From the NCBI RefSeq assembly GCF_002934545.1, contig NZ_PTJA01000003.1, forward strand, positions 124,001-188,000: DNA of 64,000 nt. The letters run 5' to 3'. A program made the position numbers and the translations under genes. Shown one piece after another: positions 39,798 through 48,329 of this stretch; position 1 is the stretch's first letter; every line of letters begins with the position of its first letter. Source of the stretch: Lacrimispora xylanisolvens. Its GTDB lineage: Bacteria > Bacillota > Clostridia > Lachnospirales > Lachnospiraceae. The notes below the pieces were generated by a model, which was given only the letters and a program-made list of their open reading frames with translations, was not told the DNA's origin and made no database searches.

Positions 39798-40697
39798 ATG
39801 AACATTAAAGAAGTGGAACAAAGGACAGGAGTATCTGCACAAAATATCAGATTTTATGAAAAAGCAGAGTTGTTTTCAACAAAGCGTAATCCTGATAATG
39901 GATATCGGGAATATTCAGAGAATGACGTCAGAATACTAAAAGTAATTAAGATGCTTCGCATGCTTGATATGCCATTAGAACAAATTAAACTGGTTTTGCA
40001 TGATAAGGAGAACCTGTCAAATTCCTTGGACAAACAACAGCATATATTAGAAAAAAGAATAAGTGATGACAAAAATGCCATTGAGTTTTGCAAGGCATTG
40101 AAGAAAAAGCAGATTACTATAGATGAATTAAATGTAGAAGAATATCTGCAAAGTATGGAAAAAGAGCATTTTTTCACTTCATGGATTAAGGATTACAAGG
40201 AAGTTATTGATTATGAACATGAGAGAGTCATTACTTTTACTCCAGATGATGCGATAATAAATAGCTATGATTTTGAAAATGTACTTTACAAATATGCAAT
40301 GGAACGAGATATGGAGATTGAATTCACAAAGAAGGGGATGTATCCAGAATTCACACTCGATGGGATAGAGTATAGTGCTGAACGAAATTACGCAAGAGGG
40401 GGAGGGCTTCCGGTAGCAATCGTTAGATGTACAAGAAAAGATATGGCAGAAACAAAAGAAGAATACAAGCATGGTAGAAAAAAATGGTTACGGTTTCTTC
40501 ATATTTACTTGCCGGGAATTCTTGTTGCGTTATTTATTATCGTTACAAGTGGAAAAAATAGTGTAAGGCAGTTATTCTCTTCAATAGAGGGCTTGATTTT
40601 GCTGGGAGTAATTATCATTGTGTGTTTAGCCAATGCTTTTCGTAACTATTATTTTTATTGGAATCGTGACAATAAATATGAGGATAAAGAAAAATAG
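39798..40697 (+). CDS. MerR-family regulator with C-terminal membrane helices
   Basis: A 299-aa protein. Residues 1-70 form the MerR winged helix (VEQRTGVSAQNIRFYEKAELF), followed by a coiled-coil dimerisation helix to about 125, a region of unassigned fold (130-220), and two membrane helices near the C-terminus (about 235-255 and 265-285). Membrane-tethered MerR proteins are uncommon. AAGGAGG precedes the ATG, and a MerR-type promoter lies upstream. Confidence 0.85.
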   Translation: MNIKEVEQRTGVSAQNIRFYEKAELFSTKRNPDNGYREYSENDVRILKVIKMLRMLDMPLEQIKLVLHDKENLSNSLDKQQHILEKRISDDKNAIEFCKALKKKQITIDELNVEEYLQSMEKEHFFTSWIKDYKEVIDYEHERVITFTPDDAIINSYDFENVLYKYAMERDMEIEFTKKGMYPEFTLDGIEYSAERNYARGGGLPVAIVRCTRKDMAETKEEYKHGRKKWLRFLHIYLPGILVALFIIVTSGKNSVRQLFSSIEGLILLGVIIIVCLANAFRNYYFYWNRDNKYEDKEK

Positions 40698-40746
40698 GCA
40701 TGAAGACATATGGATTTGACAAATAAGTATTATTTTCAGTGGGATT

Positions 40747-40861
40747 CCAAGGGGGCGAAGCCCCCCTTGGGACGCGAACTTTGCGTAAAATCTGGTGCGC
40801 TATACCTTTGTGAAGAGAGTGCCAGTCGGGAAGGAAATCCGCAACTGGGAAGCGGATTTCT
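40747..40861. repeat. GC-rich hairpins of mobile-element type
   Basis: CCAAGGGGG-CGAAG-CCCCCCTTGG (40747-40770) and, further on, GAAATCCGC, loop, GCGGATTTC followed by TT. Such CCAAGGGGG-type hairpins are frequent between genes of integrative conjugative elements of Firmicutes. They stand in sequence without a convincing gene. Confidence 0.5.
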
Positions 40862-42054
40862 TACCTGGTTTTTTCGTTGTATGAAAGGTAGTTAACCTAT
40901 GAGGAATATTTTTTTCCTTCCCCCCCATGCTTTTCCAACCACCTCGCCCAAAGTAACATAGTTGTTATAAAAAGAATCATAAAGTACCATTCCACTCTTC
41001 ATAGCATCAAGTTTAAGCGCAATGTATGCCAGATCATGTACACATGTTAATACGAATTCCACCAAAATACTCAGTATCAGAAATAATAGGATACTTAAAA
41101 GGAAGTGCGAGCTGCGAATCAAGATAAAGCCTTGATTCCTCTGGCTAGCAGAAGTTATTCTGTTAGACTTAGTAAGCTGATGAAATATAGCAGGGAAACC
41201 CTGCCAGAAAAGAAACTAACCAATCCATCTGTACCGAGTCCTTGGAGCCGAATCGGCAACGACGGGTTTAAGCGTAGGAACGGGAACAGCAGAGCCGGAG
41301 CGAAAGCGAAGTGATTGAGCTGGGAAATGTGTATCAGTTGAAGAGGTCGAGGACTTTTCCTTATCCGCAGACTGCATTGTACTTTATCGTAATGGTGAGA
41401 TTTGTACGACTCTTCCCCAGTCTGAGAACCTGGCGAGGCTTATTTCATTGGAACTTGCCCCAAGCCAGACAAGCCGAAGAATACAAGTTAATATTTTTGA
41501 AGCAATCGTTAAGGCACATCATGCACGGGATGGGTCGGTGGAGTATAAAGATCACTAAATAAACGCCAGATTTGGTGTGAGGGTACATTTGGGACACAGA
41601 AACGAGATAATAATCTAAGGTATCTTTACAGGCGCGGAATAGAGGCAGCGGAAACACACTGTCTCTTATCGGCGACGGCAATGAACCTGAAACGCCTGAT
41701 CAGGTGTATAGCATGTAGTTAAAATCAGCTTGGTATCTGCCTATCTGTTTCCAGTTATAGGGGAAAACAAGTATCTCTTTATGTCAAATCTATAAAAATC
41801 AGTATTTCACCTGAAAAATATCCACTTTGTCAACAGCCCCAACTTGGCCTGAAGTGGGCAGGGTTTTGGGTGGCTCCCCAACAAGCAGCATTTCGTGACT
41901 GTGGCCGCAGTCACATTGCTTGCCGTTTTGCAGAAACATATGGAAACAGAGTTATTCTTCAATGAATTTATAGCAAATTTTCAGAAAAGCTCCCCCTTGT
42001 TTCTCATTTTTACTTGTTATGATATAGCTGTAAAAAAACGCGAGAAGTGAGGGA
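40862..42054 (+). other. Decayed mobile-element debris
   Basis: About 1.2 kb without an intact gene. One stretch, about 41107-41330, begins GTGCGAG and continues with AAGCCTTGATT and GGAACGGGAAC blocks, which recall the 5' RNA domain of group II introns. Next, an open fragment (41316-41558) encodes ...ENLARLISLELAPSQTSR... with a stop but no start. GC content and style differ between pieces. I cannot identify a full element or its ends. Confidence 0.4.
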
Positions 42055-42060
42055 ATGCAA

Positions 42061-42603
42061 GTGGCGAAAATATATATATCACTTATTAAGACAAAATCTC
42101 CTATTGGTAGATTGGTTTCTCTTATAAAAAGAGATGAAGTAACACATGCTGCGATTTCATTGGACAAAAACCTGTATTCATTACATGGATTTGGACGTCG
42201 GTCTAACTGGATACCAATAATAGCCGGTTTTCGGAAAGAAACATATTCGGCTGGATACTACGGACGACTAAAAACTCTACCCGGTATAGTTTTGGAAATG
42301 AATGTAACTGAGGTACAGTACAATAAAGCGGCGAAAATTGTAAGCTGTTTTGCCCGGAACCCAAATAAATACCATTATAGTATAACGAAGCTGATTAGTA
42401 ATCTTTTCAATATAGAGGTACAGAGCAGTAACAGTTTTATATGTTCGGAATTTGTCGCTTATGTGTTACAAAAAGCCGGTATTATGAATTTCACAACGCC
42501 TTTGAATTTGGTGCGGCCACAAGTGTTATTACAAGAGCTAATAAAGTGCCAGGCAATTCCTGTCTACCAAGGGGATATGAAGCAATACGGGGCTACGGCA
42601 TGA
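42061..42603 (+). CDS. Permuted NlpC/P60-like (YiiX/YebB-type) cysteine hydrolase
   Basis: About 180 aa. It has the permuted papain-fold signature: a His in THAAISLD near the N-terminus and a Cys in SFICSEFV near residue 130, and polar residues between that could complete the site. The GTG at 42061 lies 8 nt after GTGAGGG; an ATG at 42055 lies too close. Family members include lipid acyltransferase or peptidase-like enzymes; a role is not known here. No signal peptide. Confidence 0.7.
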   Translation: MAKIYISLIKTKSPIGRLVSLIKRDEVTHAAISLDKNLYSLHGFGRRSNWIPIIAGFRKETYSAGYYGRLKTLPGIVLEMNVTEVQYNKAAKIVSCFARNPNKYHYSITKLISNLFNIEVQSSNSFICSEFVAYVLQKAGIMNFTTPLNLVRPQVLLQELIKCQAIPVYQGDMKQYGATA

Positions 42604-42793
42604 GTTTACTTGCTCTTTACTTGAACTTGTGCAGTAGAAGGTTATGTATGATGCGTGCGGTGTTCGCAGGGCGGCTGGGGAACATGCTAAGCTCTTGAAT
42701 AAGCTACAATATCTTTTAAACCAATTTCGTAAATGGGCTAAAATAAAGGCCTTTTTGTGAAAAATATATAAGAAAGTATAGAGAGGATGCACT

Positions 42794-43462
42794 ATGAACA
42801 AAATTCTATTGATAGAAGATGATGTAGCTATAGCCCGTTATTTAGAATTGGAGCTTAAACATGAAGGGTATGCGCTTGTTATTCAGGACAATGGAAAATC
42901 CGGCTTGGATTGTGCTTTAGAAGAAGATTATGATTTGATACTGCTGGATATTCTGTTACCAGAAATGAGCGGATTGGAAGTATTGCGAAAAATTAGAAAA
43001 GAAAAAAACACGCCTATTATTATGCTAACGTCTAAAGGGGAAGTGTCCGATAAGGTGGCCGGGTTGGACAGTGGCGCAAATGATTATATTGCAAAGCCTT
43101 TCTTCATGGAAGAATTGCTGGCAAGAATAAGAGTTGTTTTCCGAAAAGACGAAACAGATAACATTCTCCAGTATGGGGAGCTGCAACTACATGTTTCTTC
43201 CCGGACTGTTACCATAGCCGGAGAGGAAATCCAGCTAACAAAGAGAGAATATGACCTGCTTGTATACCTGCTAAAAAATAAAAACATCGTCCTCTCACGG
43301 GAAAAAATCATTGAAAGTGTTTGGGGGTATGATTTTTATGACAATACAAATGTTGTGGACGTATACATCAAAAGTATTCGTCAAAAATTGGAACCCCTCA
43401 TGCCGGAGAGGATGATACAGACAGTCAGGGGGATAGGATATGTTATCAAAGATAAGATCTAA
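42794..43462 (+). CDS. Response regulator, OmpR/PhoB type
   Basis: A 222-aa protein with receiver domain (LIEDD, phospho-acceptor Asp51 in LILLDILLPEM, Lys near 101 in YIAKPF) and a C-terminal winged helix (residues about 125-222, QLTKREYDLLVYLLKN and VWGYDFYDNTNVVDVYIKSIRQKLE). AGAGAGGATG precedes the start. Its 3' end overlaps the kinase gene. Confidence 0.93.
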   Translation: MNKILLIEDDVAIARYLELELKHEGYALVIQDNGKSGLDCALEEDYDLILLDILLPEMSGLEVLRKIRKEKNTPIIMLTSKGEVSDKVAGLDSGANDYIAKPFFMEELLARIRVVFRKDETDNILQYGELQLHVSSRTVTIAGEEIQLTKREYDLLVYLLKNKNIVLSREKIIESVWGYDFYDNTNVVDVYIKSIRQKLEPLMPERMIQTVRGIGYVIKDKI

Positions 43463-44729
43463 AATCAATCGGTCCATTGTCGTAAAATCCACTATTACCA
43501 ATATCGTGCTGTTCGGCCTTATATTTTTAGCGTTAGGCTGTGGAATATATCAAGCGTTTTCCAGCATTATGTTTGAAGGCGCAACTCTTGTATTGGAAGA
43601 TCATTCACGGGTAATCAGTGATTTTGTTAAGGAAGGGTATAGTGATATAATTCCCTCCTATGCTGAAAATAGCGCCATTGTCGTAACAATGTCGCCAGCG
43701 AGCGGAGCATTTGCCCCCTCGGAAGTTGTAATTGACGGTGTGGAGATTATATATCGGTTTACGGTACAAAGCGGACCGGAGAGCTATGAGATCGTTATCA
43801 CAAAAACATTGGCAAAAGAATGGAAAGCAATCCGGACTATGCTTATTTTTCTGATTGGTGCATCTGTAATTCTTGTTGCATTTATTCTGTTTATTACATC
43901 AATCACCACAAGGCGTACAGTAAAACCGATTCACGAAATGATTAACACAATAAATAACGGTGGCTTAGATGTACGTCTTGATGTGGCAAATTCTCAGAAT
44001 GAATTAAAACTATTAGCTGAAACATTCAATGAACTGCTGGATAGGATTTGGAAAGTTTATAAAAATCAAGAACAGTTTGTTTCAGACGCTTCCCATGAAT
44101 TGCGAACGCCGTTGCTTGTCATACAGGGATATTCGGACTTGATGGAGCGATGGGGCAAAAATGATGAATCTGTGCAAGCGGAGGCGGTTGCTTCTATTAA
44201 GCGGGAAGCGGTATACATGAATAAGCTGGTAGAGCGCCTGCTCTTTCTGGCTAATGCCGACCAAAACCGTCTGAAAATTGATTTTAAAGAAGTAGACCTA
44301 CCGGAATTACTAGACAGTATCATACATGATTCCATACTTATTGATGATACTCACACCTATAAGCTGGAAACAGAAAATTTTCATATTAGGGCTGACGCTT
44401 CTCTTATTAAGCAGTTAATACGCATTCTATTAGATAATAGTGCAAAGTATTCTATCGTAGGCGGAAAGATTAACGTCAGGGCTTATCAAAAAGATAAATA
44501 TATCTTTATTGAAGTAGAAGATAATGGCCCCGGTGTATCGGAAGAAAATCTTGCACATATTTTTGAACGTTTTTACAAAGCCGACAATTCCCGAACGCGA
44601 AAAAAAGGAGGTACGGGTCTTGGCTTATCCATAGCAAGGTGGATTGTAGAGGAACACGGCGGGATAATTCGTGCAAGTAACACATCCGATGGATTGTTGA
44701 TAACGATTTTATTTCCGCGCATTTCCTAA
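43440..44729 (+). CDS. Sensor histidine kinase, OmpR-system partner
   Basis: A 429-aa protein with two membrane helices (about residues 17-38 and 133-155), HAMP, His-containing dimerisation domain (SDASHELRTPLLVIQGY) and HATPase with DNGPGVSEENLAHIFERFYK and GGTGLGLSIA. Start overlaps the regulator gene by 23 nt. Downstream, where an exporter operon would be expected, only a permease scrap is left. Confidence 0.92.
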   Translation: MLSKIRSKINRSIVVKSTITNIVLFGLIFLALGCGIYQAFSSIMFEGATLVLEDHSRVISDFVKEGYSDIIPSYAENSAIVVTMSPASGAFAPSEVVIDGVEIIYRFTVQSGPESYEIVITKTLAKEWKAIRTMLIFLIGASVILVAFILFITSITTRRTVKPIHEMINTINNGGLDVRLDVANSQNELKLLAETFNELLDRIWKVYKNQEQFVSDASHELRTPLLVIQGYSDLMERWGKNDESVQAEAVASIKREAVYMNKLVERLLFLANADQNRLKIDFKEVDLPELLDSIIHDSILIDDTHTYKLETENFHIRADASLIKQLIRILLDNSAKYSIVGGKINVRAYQKDKYIFIEVEDNGPGVSEENLAHIFERFYKADNSRTRKKGGTGLGLSIARWIVEEHGGIIRASNTSDGLLITILFPRIS

Positions 44730-44852
44730 AGTGCATTAGCCTTAATATGGATAGCGGCTATTGCCGGGATGGCCGCAAAATCAGTGAACGGGGCAAATCC
44801 ATTCCTGCCGTTTATCAACTCGTTGGTTGTTCCTACCGTAGTTAAATACTAA
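44730..44852 (+). pseudogene. C-terminal-region fragment of an ABC-2 type permease
   Basis: In the frame right after the kinase stop codon an open run reads ALALIWIAAIAGMAAKSV then NGANPFLPFINSLVVPT before a stop. This matches the conserved region of daunorubicin-type (DrrB) ABC permeases; there is no start, and both ends of the gene are absent. It is the scar of a deleted transporter. Confidence 0.65.
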
Positions 44853-44946
44853 GATATTATGTCAGGGTCAATATTAGTCAGGGCAGTATCTTCTTAACGC
44901 ACCATTTCCATCAAGTGTTATTGATAAAGTTATGTTGATTTTAGCC

Positions 44947-44976
44947 TTGACTTTTTTGGAATAATTGCTGTATAAT
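44947..44976 (+). promoter_or_regulatory. Promoter of leader peptide and APH-type kinase
   Basis: TTGACT, 18-nt spacer, TATAAT. The start of transcription would lie just before the leader-peptide stem. Confidence 0.7.
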
Positions 44977-45010
44977 AAAAATAGAATTTTGAATGGAGGT
45001 GAGTAATATT

Positions 45011-45058
45011 ATGAAAACTATTTTATGCATGAAAAACGAAGTAATATTGCTCACTTAA
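45011..45058 (+). CDS. 15-codon leader peptide
   Basis: MKTILCMKNEVILLT, preceded by GGAGGTGAG. The small gene sits in the loop of a stem: GTGAGTAATATTA (44999-45011) pairs with TAATATTGCTCAC (45042-45054) with one G-U pair, partly hiding the ribosome binding site. A terminator follows before the kinase gene. This is the layout of Firmicute resistance-gene attenuators (erm, tetM, cat). Confidence 0.7.
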   Translation: MKTILCMKNEVILLT

Positions 45059-45073
45059 TAAATATGGCGAAAT

Positions 45074-45140
45074 AGCACTTCTGTTTATTATTTCAGCAAT
45101 AAATTTATGCGCTTCTGTTTTTCAGGAGTGCTTTTTATTT
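45074..45140 (+). terminator. Attenuator terminator before the APH-type kinase
   Basis: AGCACTTCTG pairs with CAGGAGTGCT (one G-U), with an inner hairpin TTTATT/AATAAA, followed by TTTTATTTT. It ends 16 nt before the kinase start, so expression needs read-through. Confidence 0.8.
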
Positions 45141-45155
45141 TGAAAGGATAAACAC

Positions 45156-46127
45156 ATGCTTAAATTAAAACATTTGAATGAGAATTTTGAACTGGTAAAA
45201 GAAATCTTGAAGAGGTATTGGGAACACGACACCGTTGGGTTGGACGATATGCTGGGTTATTATCGGATATCCTCCAATGCAATATATCCCTATCGATTCC
45301 AAGGAGAGGTATGTTTTCTTCGTCTTGCGCCTGTAGAAGAAAAACTGAAGAAAAATCTATACGGCGAAATGGAGTTCATCCAGTATCTAGCAAAGAACAA
45401 CTATCCCGCATTGAGGCCCATCTCAAGTAAATCTGGAGATATGTGCTTGGATTTGCATACTCCGTGGGGACGCTATTATGTCACGTCTTTTAGATGCGTA
45501 AAGGGAATACAAATTGCAAAGACAGATAAATCCAGTGATATCATGTACGCTTACGGAAAGGCACTGGGAAGGCTTCACACATTGTCATCCGCATATCGTC
45601 CGAACGTAAAAAAATGGGATCATGCCGAAGTTTTAGAGTGGATCCATGCCACGCTTTCTGAATACGAAGCCCCAAAATGTACTTTTAAAGAATGGAAGCA
45701 AATCAAAGCATCGTTTGATAATTTGTCAATTGACACGGACAATTACGGACTCATACACTACGATTTTGAGTTTGACAATGTATTTTATGATAAGAATTTC
45801 TGTTCCGTAATAGATTTTGACGATGGGATGTACCACTGGTATACTATGGATATTGCTCAGGTTTTCGATTGTATAGAGGAGGAATTGAGCAACAGCATGA
45901 TCGAAGAAGCAAAAATAGAATTCCTAAAAGGATATCGTTCAGAACATTGCCTGACCGAGGAAATGCAAGCGTCTTATTCGCTTATGCAGCGTTTTACAAA
46001 TCTATACGGTTACGCAAGGTTGATTCGTTGCGTTGCAGACCAATTTGATGTTGAGCCTGACTGGATGTCAGAGCTCAGAATTCAGCTGAAAAGCGAAATG
46101 CACAGTAAAGAAGCTAAAATGAATTGA
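45156..46127 (+). CDS. APH-family phosphotransferase, possibly antibiotic resistance
   Basis: A 323-aa APH-fold kinase. The catalytic loop reads GLIHYDFEFDNVFY and the metal-binding site VIDFDDGMYHWYTMDIAQ. The Asp of the Brenner motif lies in HYDFEFDN, as in several macrolide and other drug kinases, although substrate cannot be read from this. GAAAGG lies before the ATG. The leader peptide and terminator upstream imply induction by a ribosome-targeting antibiotic, which would suggest that its substrate is one. This is inference; no resistance has been shown. Confidence 0.82.
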   Translation: MLKLKHLNENFELVKEILKRYWEHDTVGLDDMLGYYRISSNAIYPYRFQGEVCFLRLAPVEEKLKKNLYGEMEFIQYLAKNNYPALRPISSKSGDMCLDLHTPWGRYYVTSFRCVKGIQIAKTDKSSDIMYAYGKALGRLHTLSSAYRPNVKKWDHAEVLEWIHATLSEYEAPKCTFKEWKQIKASFDNLSIDTDNYGLIHYDFEFDNVFYDKNFCSVIDFDDGMYHWYTMDIAQVFDCIEEELSNSMIEEAKIEFLKGYRSEHCLTEEMQASYSLMQRFTNLYGYARLIRCVADQFDVEPDWMSELRIQLKSEMHSKEAKMN

Positions 46128-46138
46128 TAAATAAAAGT

Positions 46139-46178
46139 AAGCCTGTGGATTTTATCAATCCGCGGGCTTGCTTTTATT
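46139..46178 (+). terminator. Terminator after the APH-type kinase
   Basis: AAGCCTGTGGATT, short loop, AATCCGCGGGCTT and CTTTTATT. Confidence 0.88.
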
Positions 46179-46309
46179 ATAGATACACAAAATAAAGCAA
46201 TCATAGGTTGCATATATTCAACTACAGGTTTATTTATTTTATTACATAATTAGGATAAAATTAGTGCAGACACATTAGTGGAGGTTCAAATGATCTTTTC
46301 TGAAAACTC

Positions 46310-46513
46310 GCTCTTATTCGTAGGAGTAAAGGACATGCACAGCCGAACAATGTAGCATACGCACTATATCAGATAAAAGAAATATCATTTGAGGACGAAA
46401 GCGTATGGAATAATTCAGAATATAGTAATTGGCTGGAAACATATAAAGGAAAAACGGTGGAAGTTTTGGTGTTGGAAAGCTTTTATCCGAGTAAATATAA
46501 AATCATGCAATGA
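46310..46513 (+). pseudogene. Fragment of an unrecognised gene
   Basis: An open stretch without start codon reads ...AQPNNVAYALYQIKEISF... through WLETYKGKTVEVLVLESFY to a TGA at about 46511. No ribosome binding site and no start were found; a stop precedes it in frame. The protein family is not recognised. It lies between the APH-type kinase and a broken cupin, fitting the decay of this region. The rest of 46179-46309 holds no gene. Confidence 0.4.
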
Positions 46514-46581
46514 TAAGGCATAACGTGCAATTCTTGATGCGCTCTGCGCTCTTAATAAACTAATAATACGGAGGTACATTT

Positions 46582-46872
46582 ATGCAGGTGGTTAATTTAA
46601 TCGATGAAGTCAATAAGAATTCGGAACTATATGTCTACAAAAAAATAGGACTATTAAACGAACATGTTCTTAGTGTTGTGCAAGTAGAAAATCGTACATT
46701 AGACTTTCATGTGCATGAGCATTCGGATAAATTGTTTTACGTCATCGAGGGTAGCTTTTATTTAGAAACCGAGGAGCAGAAAATGAAAGTCAACGCGTTG
46801 ACTAAGTTCTTAATGATTGAGCTGTCCGGTACCCTAAATAAAGAGAATAGCGGTGACTTATATGAGGACTAG
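46582..46872 (+). pseudogene. Truncated cupin joined to unrelated tail
   Basis: A 96-codon frame with a good ribosome site (ACGGAGG). Residues 1-70 are the first half of a cupin: DFHVHEHSDKLFYVIEGSFYLE holds motif 1 (metal-binding His, His, Glu). Instead of motif 2, the sequence at residue 70 passes through GTCAACGCGTTGAC, a perfect 14-bp palindrome (46789-46802), into an unrelated tail (LSGTLNKENSGDLYED). It looks like a deletion junction; the product would lack half of the cupin barrel. Confidence 0.55.
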
Positions 46873-46947
46873 CTCCTCTTGCTTTAGATTGTATCGTAAC
46901 CGAGTACCTGTTGAACTTCATATCTTTTTCTGTAGAAGAGGTTAGAG

Positions 46948-47994
46948 ATGATTTTTGAGAATTTAGAACAAAGAATAGCGCAGGCTTATATCCATTTGCT
47001 TCCACCGTTTGTTCCTGATGATCATGGGAGCGTAAGTGTGGGTGAACAAGAACAGTTCTATATTATGATAAAGAAGCTATATCAGTTAGCTTTTGACGAG
47101 CCATTGCTTTTTGTCACATCCCTTTATGAGGATGATGCTTATCCCGGGTTTATTAAATCTTCTTATGGCAAGCCTGAATTGCAGGTTAATATGAGAAAAT
47201 TCAGTAAAACGATAGATATCCTGCTGCAAAATATGTTTCTCATGGGCCAGGGTTCTCCGGTGAAATGGAATAAGAGAGAAAAAGCAATCCTCTCTAGGCT
47301 TGGCATTAACGATTTTGCAAATCTACCTGCCGCCTGGATTTGGCTGTCAACCCGTCCTGACAGTAACTTAACCGAGTTTTCATTTTGCTTATTCGATAAA
47401 GAGTACCCGTACACTTCCGACATCTATGCATATCTGCTTGGGGAAGAGGCATTTCGCAAACTTGAAAACTGGATGATTGGACAAGGATATAGAAGATTTG
47501 ATAATTACAACATCACGGCCAGTGACTGCAAGCTGTCCTTGACTTACGCAAACCCTGTGTGGAGCAAAGATCGTCCAACCGGCGGATTTGAATATAAAAT
47601 CAGGCATACAGGCATATCGGCACGATATGACTCCTGTTTTGAAAATCCTGTTGTTTTTGGTTTGTGCATACCAAATGGCTTGAAAACATACTTGAAGGCT
47701 TTTGATTCAGCAAGTACCAATATAAAAAACTTTATCATAAAGCACACGAAAAAATGTGACGGATGTAGATATTGTGTGCAGACCGATCAAACAGGCGCAC
47801 GCTCACTTGCCGTAATCAAGGTTGTTCATGAAGGCGAAGAGTATGACTTATGCCCTTATTTTCCAGGTTATGGTTATCGTTGGCACAGTATCAACAACGA
47901 ACTGGCTGAACAGTTGATAGAAATGCTGGGTTTTATGGACAAGCTTTACAAGCATTCAAATAACCGCTGTAAGAATGTAATGACGAACGACTAA
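46948..47994 (+). CDS. Uncharacterised protein with CxxCxxC motif
   Basis: A 348-aa soluble protein behind AGAGGTTAGAG. No domain recognised. Residues about 60-110 are rich in aromatic and charged positions; near residue 270 lies KKCDGCRYCVQTD, a CxxCxxC array, with a further Cys in YDLCPYFPGYGYRW about 35 residues on, so a metal or iron-sulfur site of four Cys is possible. Seen near AraC-type regulators in Lachnospiraceae in my recollection. Its codon use is like that of its neighbours and it appears intact. Confidence 0.6.
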   Translation: MIFENLEQRIAQAYIHLLPPFVPDDHGSVSVGEQEQFYIMIKKLYQLAFDEPLLFVTSLYEDDAYPGFIKSSYGKPELQVNMRKFSKTIDILLQNMFLMGQGSPVKWNKREKAILSRLGINDFANLPAAWIWLSTRPDSNLTEFSFCLFDKEYPYTSDIYAYLLGEEAFRKLENWMIGQGYRRFDNYNITASDCKLSLTYANPVWSKDRPTGGFEYKIRHTGISARYDSCFENPVVFGLCIPNGLKTYLKAFDSASTNIKNFIIKHTKKCDGCRYCVQTDQTGARSLAVIKVVHEGEEYDLCPYFPGYGYRWHSINNELAEQLIEMLGFMDKLYKHSNNRCKNVMTND

Positions 47995-48329
47995 GGGAGA
48001 TAAAATCGCCCAACTATGAGCTATGGGATGAACTTAGAGAACAGAAAGAGAGCTATTTTATCCATTTTTTTATGCTCCCTGTGCTTTATTCCTTACATTG
48101 CCTTTATGCTGTTCACCAAATAAATCACAAGCTATTTGCCATTTCAATCTGTTTGGACAACACAGGATGTATTATCAAGCGGATTCCCGGTAAATGTTGT
48201 TGGAATGCTTTTTAAAAAGAAACACTTGAAAAATAATTGCAGTTTTGACGCTGTACCTCTCTTATTCCGATATGATAAAGAGAGGATATTCAGCTTTATA
48301 ACAAATATAATGACATAAGGAGTTAAGAT
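47995..48329 (+). other. Gap with remnant of a membrane protein
   Basis: A 35-codon frame at 48016-48123 (start MSYGMNLENRKRAIL) encodes one hydrophobic helix, SIFLCSLCFIPYIAFMLF, then stops. No clear ribosome binding site. A further fragment follows (WTTQDVLSSGFPVNVVGMLF). These look like pieces of a lost integral membrane gene, not functional genes. Confidence 0.4.

Noticed and set aside
40710-40895. 61-codon frame MDLTNKYYFQW...
   Set aside because: Runs across two GC-rich hairpins, with no ribosome binding site; reads like translated non-coding sequence.
41880-41945. Minus-strand fragment with CDCGHSH, perhaps the N-terminus of a glycerol-1-phosphate dehydrogenase
   Set aside because: Too short, stops after 46 codons, and the similarity is just a short Cys/His motif.
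42441-42698. Plus-strand frame over the end of the NlpC/P60-like gene
   Set aside because: Overlaps a better-supported gene in another frame.
48136-48318. 60-codon frame before the AraC gene
   Set aside because: No ribosome binding site or recognisable domain; probably a membrane gene remnant.
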